Shown here: positions 32,337 to 40,907 of the stretch, in pieces
How the letters are laid out: every line of letters starts with the position of its first letter
Position numbering within the stretch: position 1 is the stretch's first letter
Origin: an uncultured Pseudomonadota bacterium
GTDB taxonomy: Bacteria; Myxococcota_A; Bradymonadia; Bradymonadales; Bradymonadaceae
Length of the DNA: 44,211 nucleotides
Direction of reading: 5' to 3'
NCBI GenBank assembly: GCA_950059285.1
Contig: CATLTV010000019.1
Span: 1-44,211, forward strand
Made by a program: the position numbers and the translations under genes
Notes under the pieces: generated by a model
What the model was told of the DNA's origin: nothing
Database searches by the model: none
The model's input: the letters and a program-made list of their open reading frames with translations, nothing else

Positions 32337-33725
32337 TTGAACTCGCTTGACCTCGACTGGAACTCGCTCAATCACGAATCTCTGGAACTCTTTAAAGCCC
32401 TCCTTAGACTCAACACCACGAACCCACCTGGCAATGAAGTCATCGCGACCGAGCTGCTCGCCGAGAGCCTCCGCGAAGACAACCTTGAACCCTTCATCGT
32501 TGAAAGTGCCAAAAATCGCTCAAACCTCGTGGTCAGACTCCCTGCAAACGTACCACAGGATCAAGTCACGCAAGGTCCTCTGCTCCTCGCGGGCCACACA
32601 GATGTGGTCCCAGCCAACGCCTCTCAATGGACCCACGATCCGTTTGGTGCCGTCGAGGCCGATGGCATGATCTGGGGACGAGGCGCACTCGACATGAAGA
32701 ATATGGTCGCCATGAGCGCGATGACCATCAAACTCCTTGCACGTTATGACCAGATCCCTCGCCATCGTGATGTCATCTTCGCCGCCGTCGCCGATGAAGA
32801 AGAAGGCTGCACCTATGGCTCCTCCTTTCTTGTCAATGAACACCCCGACAAGGTCCGTGCACAAGATATGCTCGGTGAGGTTGGTGGCTTCTGGTTAAAT
32901 CTTGGCTCACATACATTCATCCCCGTGATGGTCGCTGAAAAAGGGCGTGCTCATCTCAAACTGCGTGCGTCTGGCCCTCCTGGTCATGGCTCCATCCCCC
33001 ACGAACAAGCCGCACCACTCAAGCTTGCAAAAGCCATTACAAAACTCGCTGAACAGGGACTCCCCTACCACTTGACGCCCGTTGTGGAGGACTTCATTCA
33101 CGCGCTCGCAAGCAAACAACCTGCGGCGCAAAAGATCGGTCTCAAGGGCCTGCTCAGCTCAAAGCTCTCTCCCGTGATCCTCAAAAAGCTCTTCCCCGAT
33201 CGTAACAACGCGCGCGCATTTTATGCCATGCTCCACAACACCGCTGTGCCCACCATCGTGCGCTCGGGTGAAAAGCTCAACCTCATCCCCGATGAAGCAT
33301 CCTGCGAACTTGATGGACGCATTCTGCCAGGATTCTCCTCCAGCGATCTTATCAACGAAATTAAACATCTGTTGGATGACCCTGACATCGCCGTGGAAGA
33401 ACTCTCGGCATCACAACCCGTGTCACTCACCGACTACAAGAACAGCTCCGTGTTTCACACCATCTCCTCGGTCCTCCAAAAACACGCACCACAAGCGACC
33501 TGTGTCCCCTACATGATCACAGGTTTTACCGATGCGCGTGCATTCAGCACCCTTGGCACACACTGCTACGGATTTGCTCCGCTAAAGCTGGAACCCCACC
33601 ATAACCTGAGCTTCTCTGCACTCTTCCACGGCATTGATGAACGTGTACCCGTTGATGGATACACCTGGGGCCAGGAAGTGCTCTTTGATACAGTGTGCGC
33701 GTTGCTCTCAAAACAAAGCAACTAA
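32337..33725 (+). CDS. M20 family metallopeptidase (ArgE/DapE/ACY1/CPG2-like)
   Basis: A 462-residue cytoplasmic zinc peptidase/deacylase. Metal ligands and catalytic residues: His87 in AGHTDVVPA, Asp119 in RGALDMKN, Glu154/155 in VADEEEG, and later HGSIPHEQA in the dimerisation domain. Length and motifs match M20 members that cleave short peptides or N-acyl amino acids. The precise substrate is unknown. The start is uncertain: the TTG at 32337 has AGGG about 9 nt upstream and gives a normal N-terminus; an upstream TTG at 32259 would add 26 atypical residues. It lies just upstream of the chemosensory cluster, 60 nt before the CheW gene. Confidence 0.87.
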   Translation: MNSLDLDWNSLNHESLELFKALLRLNTTNPPGNEVIATELLAESLREDNLEPFIVESAKNRSNLVVRLPANVPQDQVTQGPLLLAGHTDVVPANASQWTHDPFGAVEADGMIWGRGALDMKNMVAMSAMTIKLLARYDQIPRHRDVIFAAVADEEEGCTYGSSFLVNEHPDKVRAQDMLGEVGGFWLNLGSHTFIPVMVAEKGRAHLKLRASGPPGHGSIPHEQAAPLKLAKAITKLAEQGLPYHLTPVVEDFIHALASKQPAAQKIGLKGLLSSKLSPVILKKLFPDRNNARAFYAMLHNTAVPTIVRSGEKLNLIPDEASCELDGRILPGFSSSDLINEIKHLLDDPDIAVEELSASQPVSLTDYKNSSVFHTISSVLQKHAPQATCVPYMITGFTDARAFSTLGTHCYGFAPLKLEPHHNLSFSALFHGIDERVPVDGYTWGQEVLFDTVCALLSKQSN

Positions 33726-33785
33726 CACACTGATACAAAACACATTTTCATAAAAACAACCTTTTCAACCTCCGAAGGAGCCCCC

Positions 33786-34331
33786 TTGAGCCACGACGAA
33801 AAGGACAACTCTGACGACTCGCTTGAAGAGTTCATTACATCGATTTACTCGTCGCCCTCCACATCGTCCCTCAACGAGGAGGACGACGCCTCACGAGAAG
33901 TCGTCGCGTTCTTGCACTTCCAACTTGGCGATGACAACTACGCCATTCGTGGGGAACATATTCAGGAGATCATATTCTCTGAACAGATCACACCACTGCC
34001 TGGCGCACCCGATTATATTCGAGGTGTTGTCGTGCACAGACGACATGTCATCGGTGTGCTCGATCTTTCCACCTGGCTCAAACGCCCTGGTGTGGTGAAC
34101 TGCGCAGAGCGTCTTATCCTTGTGGAGCATGGCGATATGACCGCTGGCATTTGTGCGGGCTCCTTGACTCAAATCATCAACATCCCCTTGCAACAACTCA
34201 ATACCGCGACTGAACAACAGGCCAAACGACAGACGTCACCTTATATTGATGCTGTCATCACCATGGAGGATCGCTCCCTGCTTATCCTGAACACGTTCAG
34301 AATTCTTGAAGACGCTGCGGTTCAACATTAA
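33786..34331 (+). CDS. cheW: CheW-type chemosensory coupling protein
   Basis: A 181-residue protein. About 40 acidic N-terminal residues precede a CheW domain: FLHFQLGDDNYAIRGEHIQEII, LPGAPDYIRGVVVHRRHVIGVLDL, and SLLILNTFRILE at the end. CheW couples chemoreceptors to the CheA kinase. The N-terminal extension makes it longer than the usual 150-160 residues. TTG start at 33786 with GAAGGAG 5 nt upstream. First gene of the chemosensory cluster. A 27-bp palindrome begins 2 nt after its stop, separating it from the remaining genes. Confidence 0.92.
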   Translation: MSHDEKDNSDDSLEEFITSIYSSPSTSSLNEEDDASREVVAFLHFQLGDDNYAIRGEHIQEIIFSEQITPLPGAPDYIRGVVVHRRHVIGVLDLSTWLKRPGVVNCAERLILVEHGDMTAGICAGSLTQIINIPLQQLNTATEQQAKRQTSPYIDAVITMEDRSLLILNTFRILEDAAVQH

Positions 34332-34333
34332 CA

Positions 34334-34399
34334 GCAAGAGGAGGCGACCTGGGCGAGCACCTGCTTCCGCAAGTGCTCGCCCAGGTCGCCTCCTCTTGC
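34334..34399. terminator. Palindrome 9: 27-bp stem inside the chemosensory cluster
   Basis: Arms 34334-34360 and 34373-34399 pair perfectly; one C-A mismatch and three more pairs lead to a TTCC loop. The core is GGCGACCTGGGCGAGCAC, flanked by GCAAGAG/CTCTTGC. It starts 2 nt after the CheW stop and ends 24 nt before the next start, so it probably reduces expression of the CheW-like gene relative to CheW. Confidence 0.85.
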
Positions 34400-34423
34400 G
34401 CCTGCATCATACAACAGCACCCA

Positions 34424-34840
34424 ATGCCCTACCCTCAGTTCAAACTCCTGTGGTTTCAGATCGGCTCAAGTTCATACGCAGCTCCTGCGCACTACTTCTC
34501 GTCGATCACACCTGTGCACGCCCTCCCGCACGACGCGCATGTGTATGAGGCATACAAGCTTTTGCTCGTTGACAGAACCCCACAACGCATCAAGAAATCA
34601 AAACAATTCGCAAAGATACCCACACTGGGAGGCAACCTCATCTGGGTTGGACTTGGCGATCGTGTTGAGCTGCTCACGTGCCCAAAAGAGCAGCTTCTGG
34701 CGCTGCCTCCCTGGGTCGCAGCCAATACCCCTTCCTATCTTCTGCCTGCCTGCCTGCTTGATGCACAACCCTTTACACACCAGATTACATGGCTGATTGA
34801 CATCAAAAACTTGGCAAATCTCTTGCTATCCAGCGCATAA
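34424..34840 (+). CDS. Divergent CheW-like protein
   Basis: A 138-residue protein. Its start, FKLLWFQIGSSSYAAPAHYFSSI, and its end, HQITWLIDIKNLANLLL, match the edges of a CheW fold (FxIGxxxYxxP... and ...WLIDI..L). The middle (about 40-110) is less like CheW and carries GNLIWVGLGDRVELLTCP. It may be a second coupling protein or a degenerate one. The ATG at 34424 has no good Shine-Dalgarno, and only 24 nt separate it from the palindrome. Another start further upstream would lie inside the palindrome. 72 nt later the MCP gene begins. Confidence 0.6.
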   Translation: MPYPQFKLLWFQIGSSSYAAPAHYFSSITPVHALPHDAHVYEAYKLLLVDRTPQRIKKSKQFAKIPTLGGNLIWVGLGDRVELLTCPKEQLLALPPWVAANTPSYLLPACLLDAQPFTHQITWLIDIKNLANLLLSSA

Positions 34841-34871
34841 AAGCTAGTGTAGCTCATCACGCCCTGAACGG

Positions 34872-34900
34872 TTGAACTTCAATTTTCACCACGCTTTAAT
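34872..34900 (+). promoter_or_regulatory. Promoter candidate for the MCP-CheA-kinase part of the cluster
   Basis: TTGAAC (34872-34877), a 17-nt spacer, then TTTAAT (34895-34900), each close to the sigma70 consensus. Transcription would start near 34907, only about 6 nt before the MCP start codon at 34913, with no Shine-Dalgarno, so the transcript could be leaderless or nearly so. Confidence 0.5.
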
Positions 34901-34912
34901 ACGGCCCAGATC

Positions 34913-37021
34913 ATGTTTAAAACCCTGCAAGCCAAGACGCTCCTCCCTGTTGTACTGCTCGCTATTTTTGCGGTGCTCATGACCATCCCTCCAGTGCAAC
35001 AAAGCCTGAATATTACGCAGGATAGCTGGATTCTTGCGCTCACCCTTGGCGCAGCAGGTATTCTTGCCGTGATCCTTCAAAGTCGCTCACTTGGCGAGCT
35101 TCATAACCTTCGCGAGCGCATGCAGCGCACCGCCGATCATGTGCCCATTGGAGAACCCTCTCTGGCGCACTCCGAGGAGCTCCACGACATCTGGCAAGCA
35201 GCACACACGTTGCAACAGCGTCTCGAGCAACAACGATCCTTGCAGTCTCGCAGTGAGCGTAACATCGAACGCCTCAGCATCGCCATTGAGCACATGTGCC
35301 AGGGCCTGGACGCCACTGAAAAGCTTGATGTCAAACTTGATGATCCTGTCTTCAAAGCACTTCTCTCAAGTCTTCAAGATATGAACTCTCAGCTCATTCA
35401 AACGCGCTCATTGATTGAACATATGAAACGTGGCGAGCTTGGCGCTGAAGACTTCAAGAAAAAACACCTTGATATTAAAAGACTTACAGAATCAGACATC
35501 CCCATCCCACGTGAGGCAGATGGTCTCCTTGAAGACCTCCTTGAGCTTCAGAACGCGCTCCGCCGACTCACGCTCCAAACACACCTTGTGGCCAGTGATA
35601 AGCTTGAAAGCCCACTGCTCAATGAAACCGTGGTTGGCGATCTGGGCGATGCCTACGCATCAATGATTGATAACCTGCGCATTCTTGGACATCGTGCACA
35701 ACAAATCGCCCGTGGTGATCTGAGCATCAAGTCAGACCTTGATGGAAGTCTCCATAACGCCTTCAACTCCATGGTCGAAGGACTACGTGGCATCGTGTCA
35801 CAGATCACACAAACGGCGGTGCGTATCTCCACCAGCGCAGAAGAAATCCTCGCTGTCCTCCACGAACAGGAACTCAGCGCATCTCACCAGGCAAGCGGTG
35901 TTGAAGAGACACAACGCACCATGGAAACCTTGCTCTCCTCGGCCAAGAAAATCGCCGAAAGCGCTCAAACCGTGTTCAAATCCGCCGAACGTACACAGGC
36001 CAATAACCGTATCATCTCCGATCGCGCCAGCGAGCTTAAAAGTCACACCGAACGCATCGCAGAAATCCTGGAATCCATCAAGGAAATCGCCGATCGCAGC
36101 GACTTGCTCGCGCTCAACGCAAGCCTTGAGGGACTGCGCGCAGGTGAGGCAGGAAAAGGGTTTACACTTGTCGCAAACGAAATGAGACGCCTCGCTGAGA
36201 ATATCAAAGGTAGCGTCGGCGACATCAAAGATCTCCTTGGAAACATTAGGCAATCTGCGCTATCCAACATTATGGCAATCGAAGAAGGCTCCCGTTTAAG
36301 TGAACGCACCACCGATTCGGCGCTCAAGATTACGCTCATCACACAGCAGCAGCAGTCAGGCACCGAGCAAGTCACACAATCGATGGAAGAACTCTCCCAC
36401 CTGATCAATCAGGGGCTCGCAGGCACGCGACAGGTCACCACCGCAGCAAGCGAACTGGCTGGCCTCTCGGACGATATGCGTGGATTGGTAGACACCTTCA
36501 ACATCCACGAACCCACACCCTCCACCCCACAAAACTGGTCACAACCCACCACGACCAACAAACCGATGGCGTCCTCACGCATGCACATGCGCCCCTCGCA
36601 TTACACCCCCGCACAGGGAATCTCCACCAGTCCTCGCCAATCATCAAGCCCCCGACAGGCCGTGCCACAACACAAGGAGGCCGAACCTGCAAACAAACCT
36701 GCACCCAAAAATAACACGCAGGAAAAAAGCGCGCTTGAAGCCACACAGCTTGCCATTCACACACAGCTCCCCAACATCTCTGGCAAGGAACAGCTCAACG
36801 CAACCATGCGCTTTGTTGGTTATGGTGATACAAAACCCAAGACAAAGGACACCTCCCCCACCCTTGATATCAGTCAGATGAGCTCCGAACTCCTCGCCTC
36901 GGACTACGAAGATATGGACTCACTGTTTCACGAGCTTGACGCCTCTCCCAACCCGTCCAAACCTGGCCTGCATGTCACCAGTGAACCAGACACCTCTGAA
37001 TTTCCCACTGACGAAGATTAA
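34913..37021 (+). CDS. Methyl-accepting chemotaxis protein with almost no periplasmic domain
   Basis: A 702-residue chemoreceptor. TM1 (about 8-24) and TM2 (about 39-55) are separated by only about 14 residues, so there is no periplasmic sensor domain. A HAMP-like stretch and a helical linker follow; around residues 300-520 is the MCP signalling domain with its hairpin tip near 394-415 (RSDLLALNASLEGLRAGEAGKGF), matching the canonical LLALNAxxExxRAGExGxGF. The residues from about 530 to 702 are a Pro/Ser-rich, probably disordered tail; a C-terminal CheR-docking pentapeptide is not seen. It likely forms an array with the CheW proteins and CheA of this cluster. The stimulus may come from the cytoplasm or a partner membrane protein. 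Confidence 0.9.
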   Translation: MFKTLQAKTLLPVVLLAIFAVLMTIPPVQQSLNITQDSWILALTLGAAGILAVILQSRSLGELHNLRERMQRTADHVPIGEPSLAHSEELHDIWQAAHTLQQRLEQQRSLQSRSERNIERLSIAIEHMCQGLDATEKLDVKLDDPVFKALLSSLQDMNSQLIQTRSLIEHMKRGELGAEDFKKKHLDIKRLTESDIPIPREADGLLEDLLELQNALRRLTLQTHLVASDKLESPLLNETVVGDLGDAYASMIDNLRILGHRAQQIARGDLSIKSDLDGSLHNAFNSMVEGLRGIVSQITQTAVRISTSAEEILAVLHEQELSASHQASGVEETQRTMETLLSSAKKIAESAQTVFKSAERTQANNRIISDRASELKSHTERIAEILESIKEIADRSDLLALNASLEGLRAGEAGKGFTLVANEMRRLAENIKGSVGDIKDLLGNIRQSALSNIMAIEEGSRLSERTTDSALKITLITQQQQSGTEQVTQSMEELSHLINQGLAGTRQVTTAASELAGLSDDMRGLVDTFNIHEPTPSTPQNWSQPTTTNKPMASSRMHMRPSHYTPAQGISTSPRQSSSPRQAVPQHKEAEPANKPAPKNNTQEKSALEATQLAIHTQLPNISGKEQLNATMRFVGYGDTKPKTKDTSPTLDISQMSSELLASDYEDMDSLFHELDASPNPSKPGLHVTSEPDTSEFPTDED

Positions 37022-37046
37022 ACCCGCTTGGCCCTAAGGTACGCTC

Positions 37047-39434
37047 ATGAGCATTGGCGCGCTGATCGAAAAATTTAGAGCTGTCGCACTTGATCGCATT
37101 GAGGCCATGAATCTGGCCATGATCAACCTCGAACATGATCCTCAGGATGCACAATCACAGGAAGAAATCCTGAGAGAAATTCATACATTGAAGGGTGAAG
37201 CAAAGATGATGGGGTTCGCCGATGTGAACCTTGTGGCACACCAGACAGAGCACTTGCTCATTCTCGCAAGCAAACATGACTGGCTCATTCCCCACATCGC
37301 CAGAGATCTCATCTTTGAGGGCTTTGATCTGATCCGTACACTGATCACCAAACAAGCAGGCTCCAATGATACACCTGTCGACCTCTCAAGTTACGTGGAT
37401 CAGGTTCAAAATTCACTGACACTTATTGAGACATCCAGCATCGCTGTCGATGATCAAAACTACACACCTCCCGCACCACAAGACGACAGACCCAAACCTG
37501 CTGAGCCCAAAGAACCCGTGATAGCAGCTGCCTCGGTTGAACCGTCGACAACCACCTCCACGGGCGCCTCTGATGCATCTCAACTGTCCACATCCCTGAA
37601 CGACTCTGGCCAACATGCTCGCATCACTGCCTCACTTGGGGAAGACGCTGAAACAACCACTGTCAAACCAGGAGGAAACCTCTCAAGCATGCTCCGACTT
37701 CAGTCGGACAACTCAATTCGCATTAACCTCGACAAGCTTGAGCGCCTGAGCAACTTCGCCAGCGAAGTGCACCTGATGAGCCGCCGTGCAGCCTATGATC
37801 TTGAACAATTAACCGAAATTCGCCAGCGCCTCAAATCCTGGATGCGCAACTCAGGAGAGCTTCTCCCAAAGAGTCACCTCGCAAGTCTACGTGAACTTGG
37901 CCATAATCTTGATGCGATCTCCTCAAAACTCGTTGAGGAGACTCACCTCGTCAGTTTGCGCTCGGATACCCTTGATGAGCAGGTCCGTAGCCTGCGCCAT
38001 ATTCCTCTGGCACAGGTGTTTAGCCACTACCCTCGCGCCGTCAGAGATCTCGCGCGCTCGCAGGGCAAGCGCATCAAGTTAAGCATGGATTTTGGCAACA
38101 TTGAAGTCGATCGCAGCATCCTCTCTGCGCTGTCTGATCCGCTCCTTCACCTGGTGCGCAATGCCGTGGATCATGGACTTGAGCCCACACACGAGCGCAC
38201 ACGCAAGGGCAAACCTGAAGATGGAGAGCTGATCCTTGAAGCCGAGCTTGTTGGCGACAGTCTCCGTGTCACGCTAAGTGATGACGGCCGCGGCCTTGAT
38301 CCCGAGATGCTCAAGCGCAAAGCCATTGAGCGTGGTGTCATCACATCCGAGCTCGCCAATCAGCTTGATGATCAACGCGCCATGGCATTGATCTTTGAAC
38401 CTGGCTTCTCCACACGTCAGGAAGTGACCGACGGGAGCGGACGAGGCATTGGCATGGACATCGTGCTCAGACAGATCACAATGCTTGGTGGTGTGGTGGA
38501 GTTTGAAAGCGAGCTTGATCAAGGAACCACATTCACAATCATCATCCCTCTCTCATCGGCGGTCATTGAGGTTCTACTGATCAAGGTTGGGGAAGACACG
38601 TTTGCCATTCATGCCAAGGATGTCGAACGCGTCACCACATGCAAACGACGCGAACTTGCCATGGTGCACGACACGCCTTATCTCAAGGAAGCTCAAGGAT
38701 TAACACCCGTGTGTGCATGGCATGGCCTGTTGTCCGTCAATAAAAAAGAGGACGTCCCCTCCCCTGAAAACCTTGCGCATCACGACAACCTGACGCTGCT
38801 GCTCATTGAAAAAGGAAACACACGCATCGCAGCACATGTAGATCATGTGCTTGGCGAACGCGACGCCTTGAACCGACCCCTTGGTGAATTCTTACGTGGC
38901 GTACGCCTGTGCAGAGGGATAGCGCTCACAGGCGCGGGTGAGGTGATCCCATTGCTGAATGTCGTCGAACTGCTCAACCGATCGCTACAAGGTCACAGCA
39001 AACGAAAGCAGGCCAAACCCAAGGCTCGACAGTCCTGGAGTACACTTCAACTGTCGAGTATTCCAACAACGCGTACAATTCTGGTGGCCGAAGACTCAGA
39101 TGTGACGAGAACTCTGATCTCTGGCATCTTGCGCAACCTCGGCTATCGCGTTCTTGAAGCAGGCGATGGCGCAATTGCATGGGAGATGCTGCACTCATAT
39201 CGTGTAGACCTTGTCATGACAGATATGCAAATGCCCAATCTTGACGGACTTGGCTTGATAAAACGCATAAGAAAAGATAATGATTTTAATGCCCTCCCAA
39301 TTATAGTTCTCTCTACGTTGGGTGCACAACGTGATAAAGAGAACGCAATGCACCTGGGAGCGGATGCTTACCTCGTAAAACTGGACTTCCGAGAAAAAGA
39401 TCTTGTTGAACTGATAGGTAGACATCTGTCCTGA
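37047..39434 (+). CDS. cheA: CheA-type histidine kinase with C-terminal receiver
   Basis: A 795-residue hybrid CheA. Order: HPt domain with His46 (EIHTLKGEAKMMGF); a Pro/Ser/Thr-rich linker (about 125-210) with no recognisable P2 domain; dimerisation domain (about 225-300); HATPase domain with LVRNAVDHGLEPTHER (N box), DDGRGLD and GRGIGMDIV; a CheW-like domain (about 500-650); and a receiver at about 670-795 with phosphoacceptor Asp726 (VMTDMQMPNLDG). Receiver-bearing CheAs (as FrzE of Myxococcus) typically serve non-flagellar outputs. The receiver may act as a phosphate sink or relay. ATG at 37047 with AAGG 8 nt upstream, 25 nt after the MCP stop. Followed after 51 nt by the receiver-kinase gene. 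Confidence 0.95.
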   Translation: MSIGALIEKFRAVALDRIEAMNLAMINLEHDPQDAQSQEEILREIHTLKGEAKMMGFADVNLVAHQTEHLLILASKHDWLIPHIARDLIFEGFDLIRTLITKQAGSNDTPVDLSSYVDQVQNSLTLIETSSIAVDDQNYTPPAPQDDRPKPAEPKEPVIAAASVEPSTTTSTGASDASQLSTSLNDSGQHARITASLGEDAETTTVKPGGNLSSMLRLQSDNSIRINLDKLERLSNFASEVHLMSRRAAYDLEQLTEIRQRLKSWMRNSGELLPKSHLASLRELGHNLDAISSKLVEETHLVSLRSDTLDEQVRSLRHIPLAQVFSHYPRAVRDLARSQGKRIKLSMDFGNIEVDRSILSALSDPLLHLVRNAVDHGLEPTHERTRKGKPEDGELILEAELVGDSLRVTLSDDGRGLDPEMLKRKAIERGVITSELANQLDDQRAMALIFEPGFSTRQEVTDGSGRGIGMDIVLRQITMLGGVVEFESELDQGTTFTIIIPLSSAVIEVLLIKVGEDTFAIHAKDVERVTTCKRRELAMVHDTPYLKEAQGLTPVCAWHGLLSVNKKEDVPSPENLAHHDNLTLLLIEKGNTRIAAHVDHVLGERDALNRPLGEFLRGVRLCRGIALTGAGEVIPLLNVVELLNRSLQGHSKRKQAKPKARQSWSTLQLSSIPTTRTILVAEDSDVTRTLISGILRNLGYRVLEAGDGAIAWEMLHSYRVDLVMTDMQMPNLDGLGLIKRIRKDNDFNALPIIVLSTLGAQRDKENAMHLGADAYLVKLDFREKDLVELIGRHLS

Positions 39435-39485
39435 TTTTTATTTCATATAAGACCTGCTATCGGTTTCATCTCAAAGGCTCCTATC

Positions 39486-40907
39486 ATGACTGTAGACAAA
39501 GCTCATCTTCTTGTCGTTGACGACAATGAGCTTAACCGTGACATGCTTTCACGTCGTCTGGAACGCAAAGGCTATACCGTTGATATTGCAGAAGACGGTT
39601 ACAAAGCTCTCGAGCTCATCGATCAAAATACTTATGACCTGATGCTCCTGGATATCATGATGCCTGGAATTTCAGGGATTGATGTTCTGGAACAGCTCCG
39701 CAAAACTTACTCCATTACAGATCTGCCCATCATCATGGCCACTGCCAAAAATGATGGGCAAACCATTGTGCAAACGCTCCAGCTTGGTGCCAACGATTAC
39801 GTCACCAAACCCCTTCAGTTTGCCGAAGTCCTTGCTCGCGTCCAGACACAGCTCAGCATCCGCCAGCAGGCCCAAAGAAGCCAGACGCGCACCTCGGGCT
39901 CGTTCCACAAGCTCGAAGACAATGACTCCCACAAGACCTTTGATACAAAGATCTTTTGCTCAAGCTGCCGCTCTGCATTGCTCCATGATGAGCCCAAATG
40001 CCCCACATGCAACAGCCTCCGCCCACCCGAAGGATGGCCTAGCCGCAGCAACACACTCTATCCTCATCTTGGCACCACCATCGGCGAGCGCTTCTTCCTT
40101 GAGCAGTTCATCGACAAGGGCACAACAGGTAGCGTGTATGCTGCTCGTGACCTCGATCTCAAGCGTATCTTTGCCGCCAAGATCATCTCTCTGGATGGCA
40201 CCGCCATGGGGCTCTCCTCTGAAGAGGTCAAACAGCGCACTCGCCTTGAAGTCGAGGCCATGGTCAGCCTTCAAAACCCCCACGTGGTCAAGATCTACGA
40301 GGTCACGCAGATCTCCGACACCACGTTTGCGCTCGTCATGGACTTTGTCAAAGGTTTGAGCCTTGGCTCCATCCTCAAACGTCTTGGTAGCCTCAAACCC
40401 ACACTCGCCCTGAACATCACACGTCAGGTCGCGCAGGGACTTTATGAAGCACACCAACTCAACATGATTCACTGCGACATCAAGCCTGATAACATCATGC
40501 TCGAAAAGCTTCCTGCGGGCGGCTACTTCGCTCAAATCCTCGACTTTGGCATCGTGCATATCCTCGATAAGCCAATGAACGCGGAAGGATTCTATGGCAC
40601 GCCGCTGTATAGCGCACCTGAACGTATCCGCGAAGACATGGACGTCGACCACCGCGCCGACATCTACTCTCTTGGAGCCATGCTCTACCATATGATCAAG
40701 GGAAGCCCTCCCTACATCGATGACAACATCTACAAGGTCTTTAACCATCACATCCACACGCCGCCCCCCACCATTCAGGGCGCCATCAACGATCCTGCTC
40801 TTGAACAAGCTCTTAACAGGATCATCCAACGCACCATGGCCAAAGACCCAGATCAACGCTTCAACTCCTTGCGCGACCTGATCAAAGAGATCGATGCAAT
40901 CATCTAA
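39486..40907 (+). CDS. Receiver-zinc ribbon-Ser/Thr protein kinase fusion
   Basis: A 473-residue protein. Residues 1-125: receiver with Asp56 (LMLLDIMMPG) and Lys107 (TKP). Residues 157-174: zinc ribbon with Cys157, Cys160, Cys171 and Cys174. Residues about 195-473: Hanks-type kinase with Gly loop GTTGSV (211-216), catalytic Lys231 (FAAKII), Glu254, His328-Cys329-Asp330 (HCDIKPDN, instead of HRD), and Asp352 (DFG). It is the last gene of the chemosensory cluster and the natural acceptor of phosphate from the CheA at 37047, linking histidine-aspartate signalling to Ser/Thr phosphorylation. The HCD motif makes it a non-RD kinase, which usually implies no activation-loop control. AAAGG upstream supports the ATG at 39486. 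Substrate unknown; no TM or sensor at the C-terminus. Confidence 0.93.
   Translation: MTVDKAHLLVVDDNELNRDMLSRRLERKGYTVDIAEDGYKALELIDQNTYDLMLLDIMMPGISGIDVLEQLRKTYSITDLPIIMATAKNDGQTIVQTLQLGANDYVTKPLQFAEVLARVQTQLSIRQQAQRSQTRTSGSFHKLEDNDSHKTFDTKIFCSSCRSALLHDEPKCPTCNSLRPPEGWPSRSNTLYPHLGTTIGERFFLEQFIDKGTTGSVYAARDLDLKRIFAAKIISLDGTAMGLSSEEVKQRTRLEVEAMVSLQNPHVVKIYEVTQISDTTFALVMDFVKGLSLGSILKRLGSLKPTLALNITRQVAQGLYEAHQLNMIHCDIKPDNIMLEKLPAGGYFAQILDFGIVHILDKPMNAEGFYGTPLYSAPERIREDMDVDHRADIYSLGAMLYHMIKGSPPYIDDNIYKVFNHHIHTPPPTIQGAINDPALEQALNRIIQRTMAKDPDQRFNSLRDLIKEIDAII

Noticed and set aside
39960-40856. A 298-codon minus-strand frame opposite the kinase fusion
   Set aside because: The plus strand encodes kinase and zinc-ribbon motifs; the antisense product is unrecognisable.
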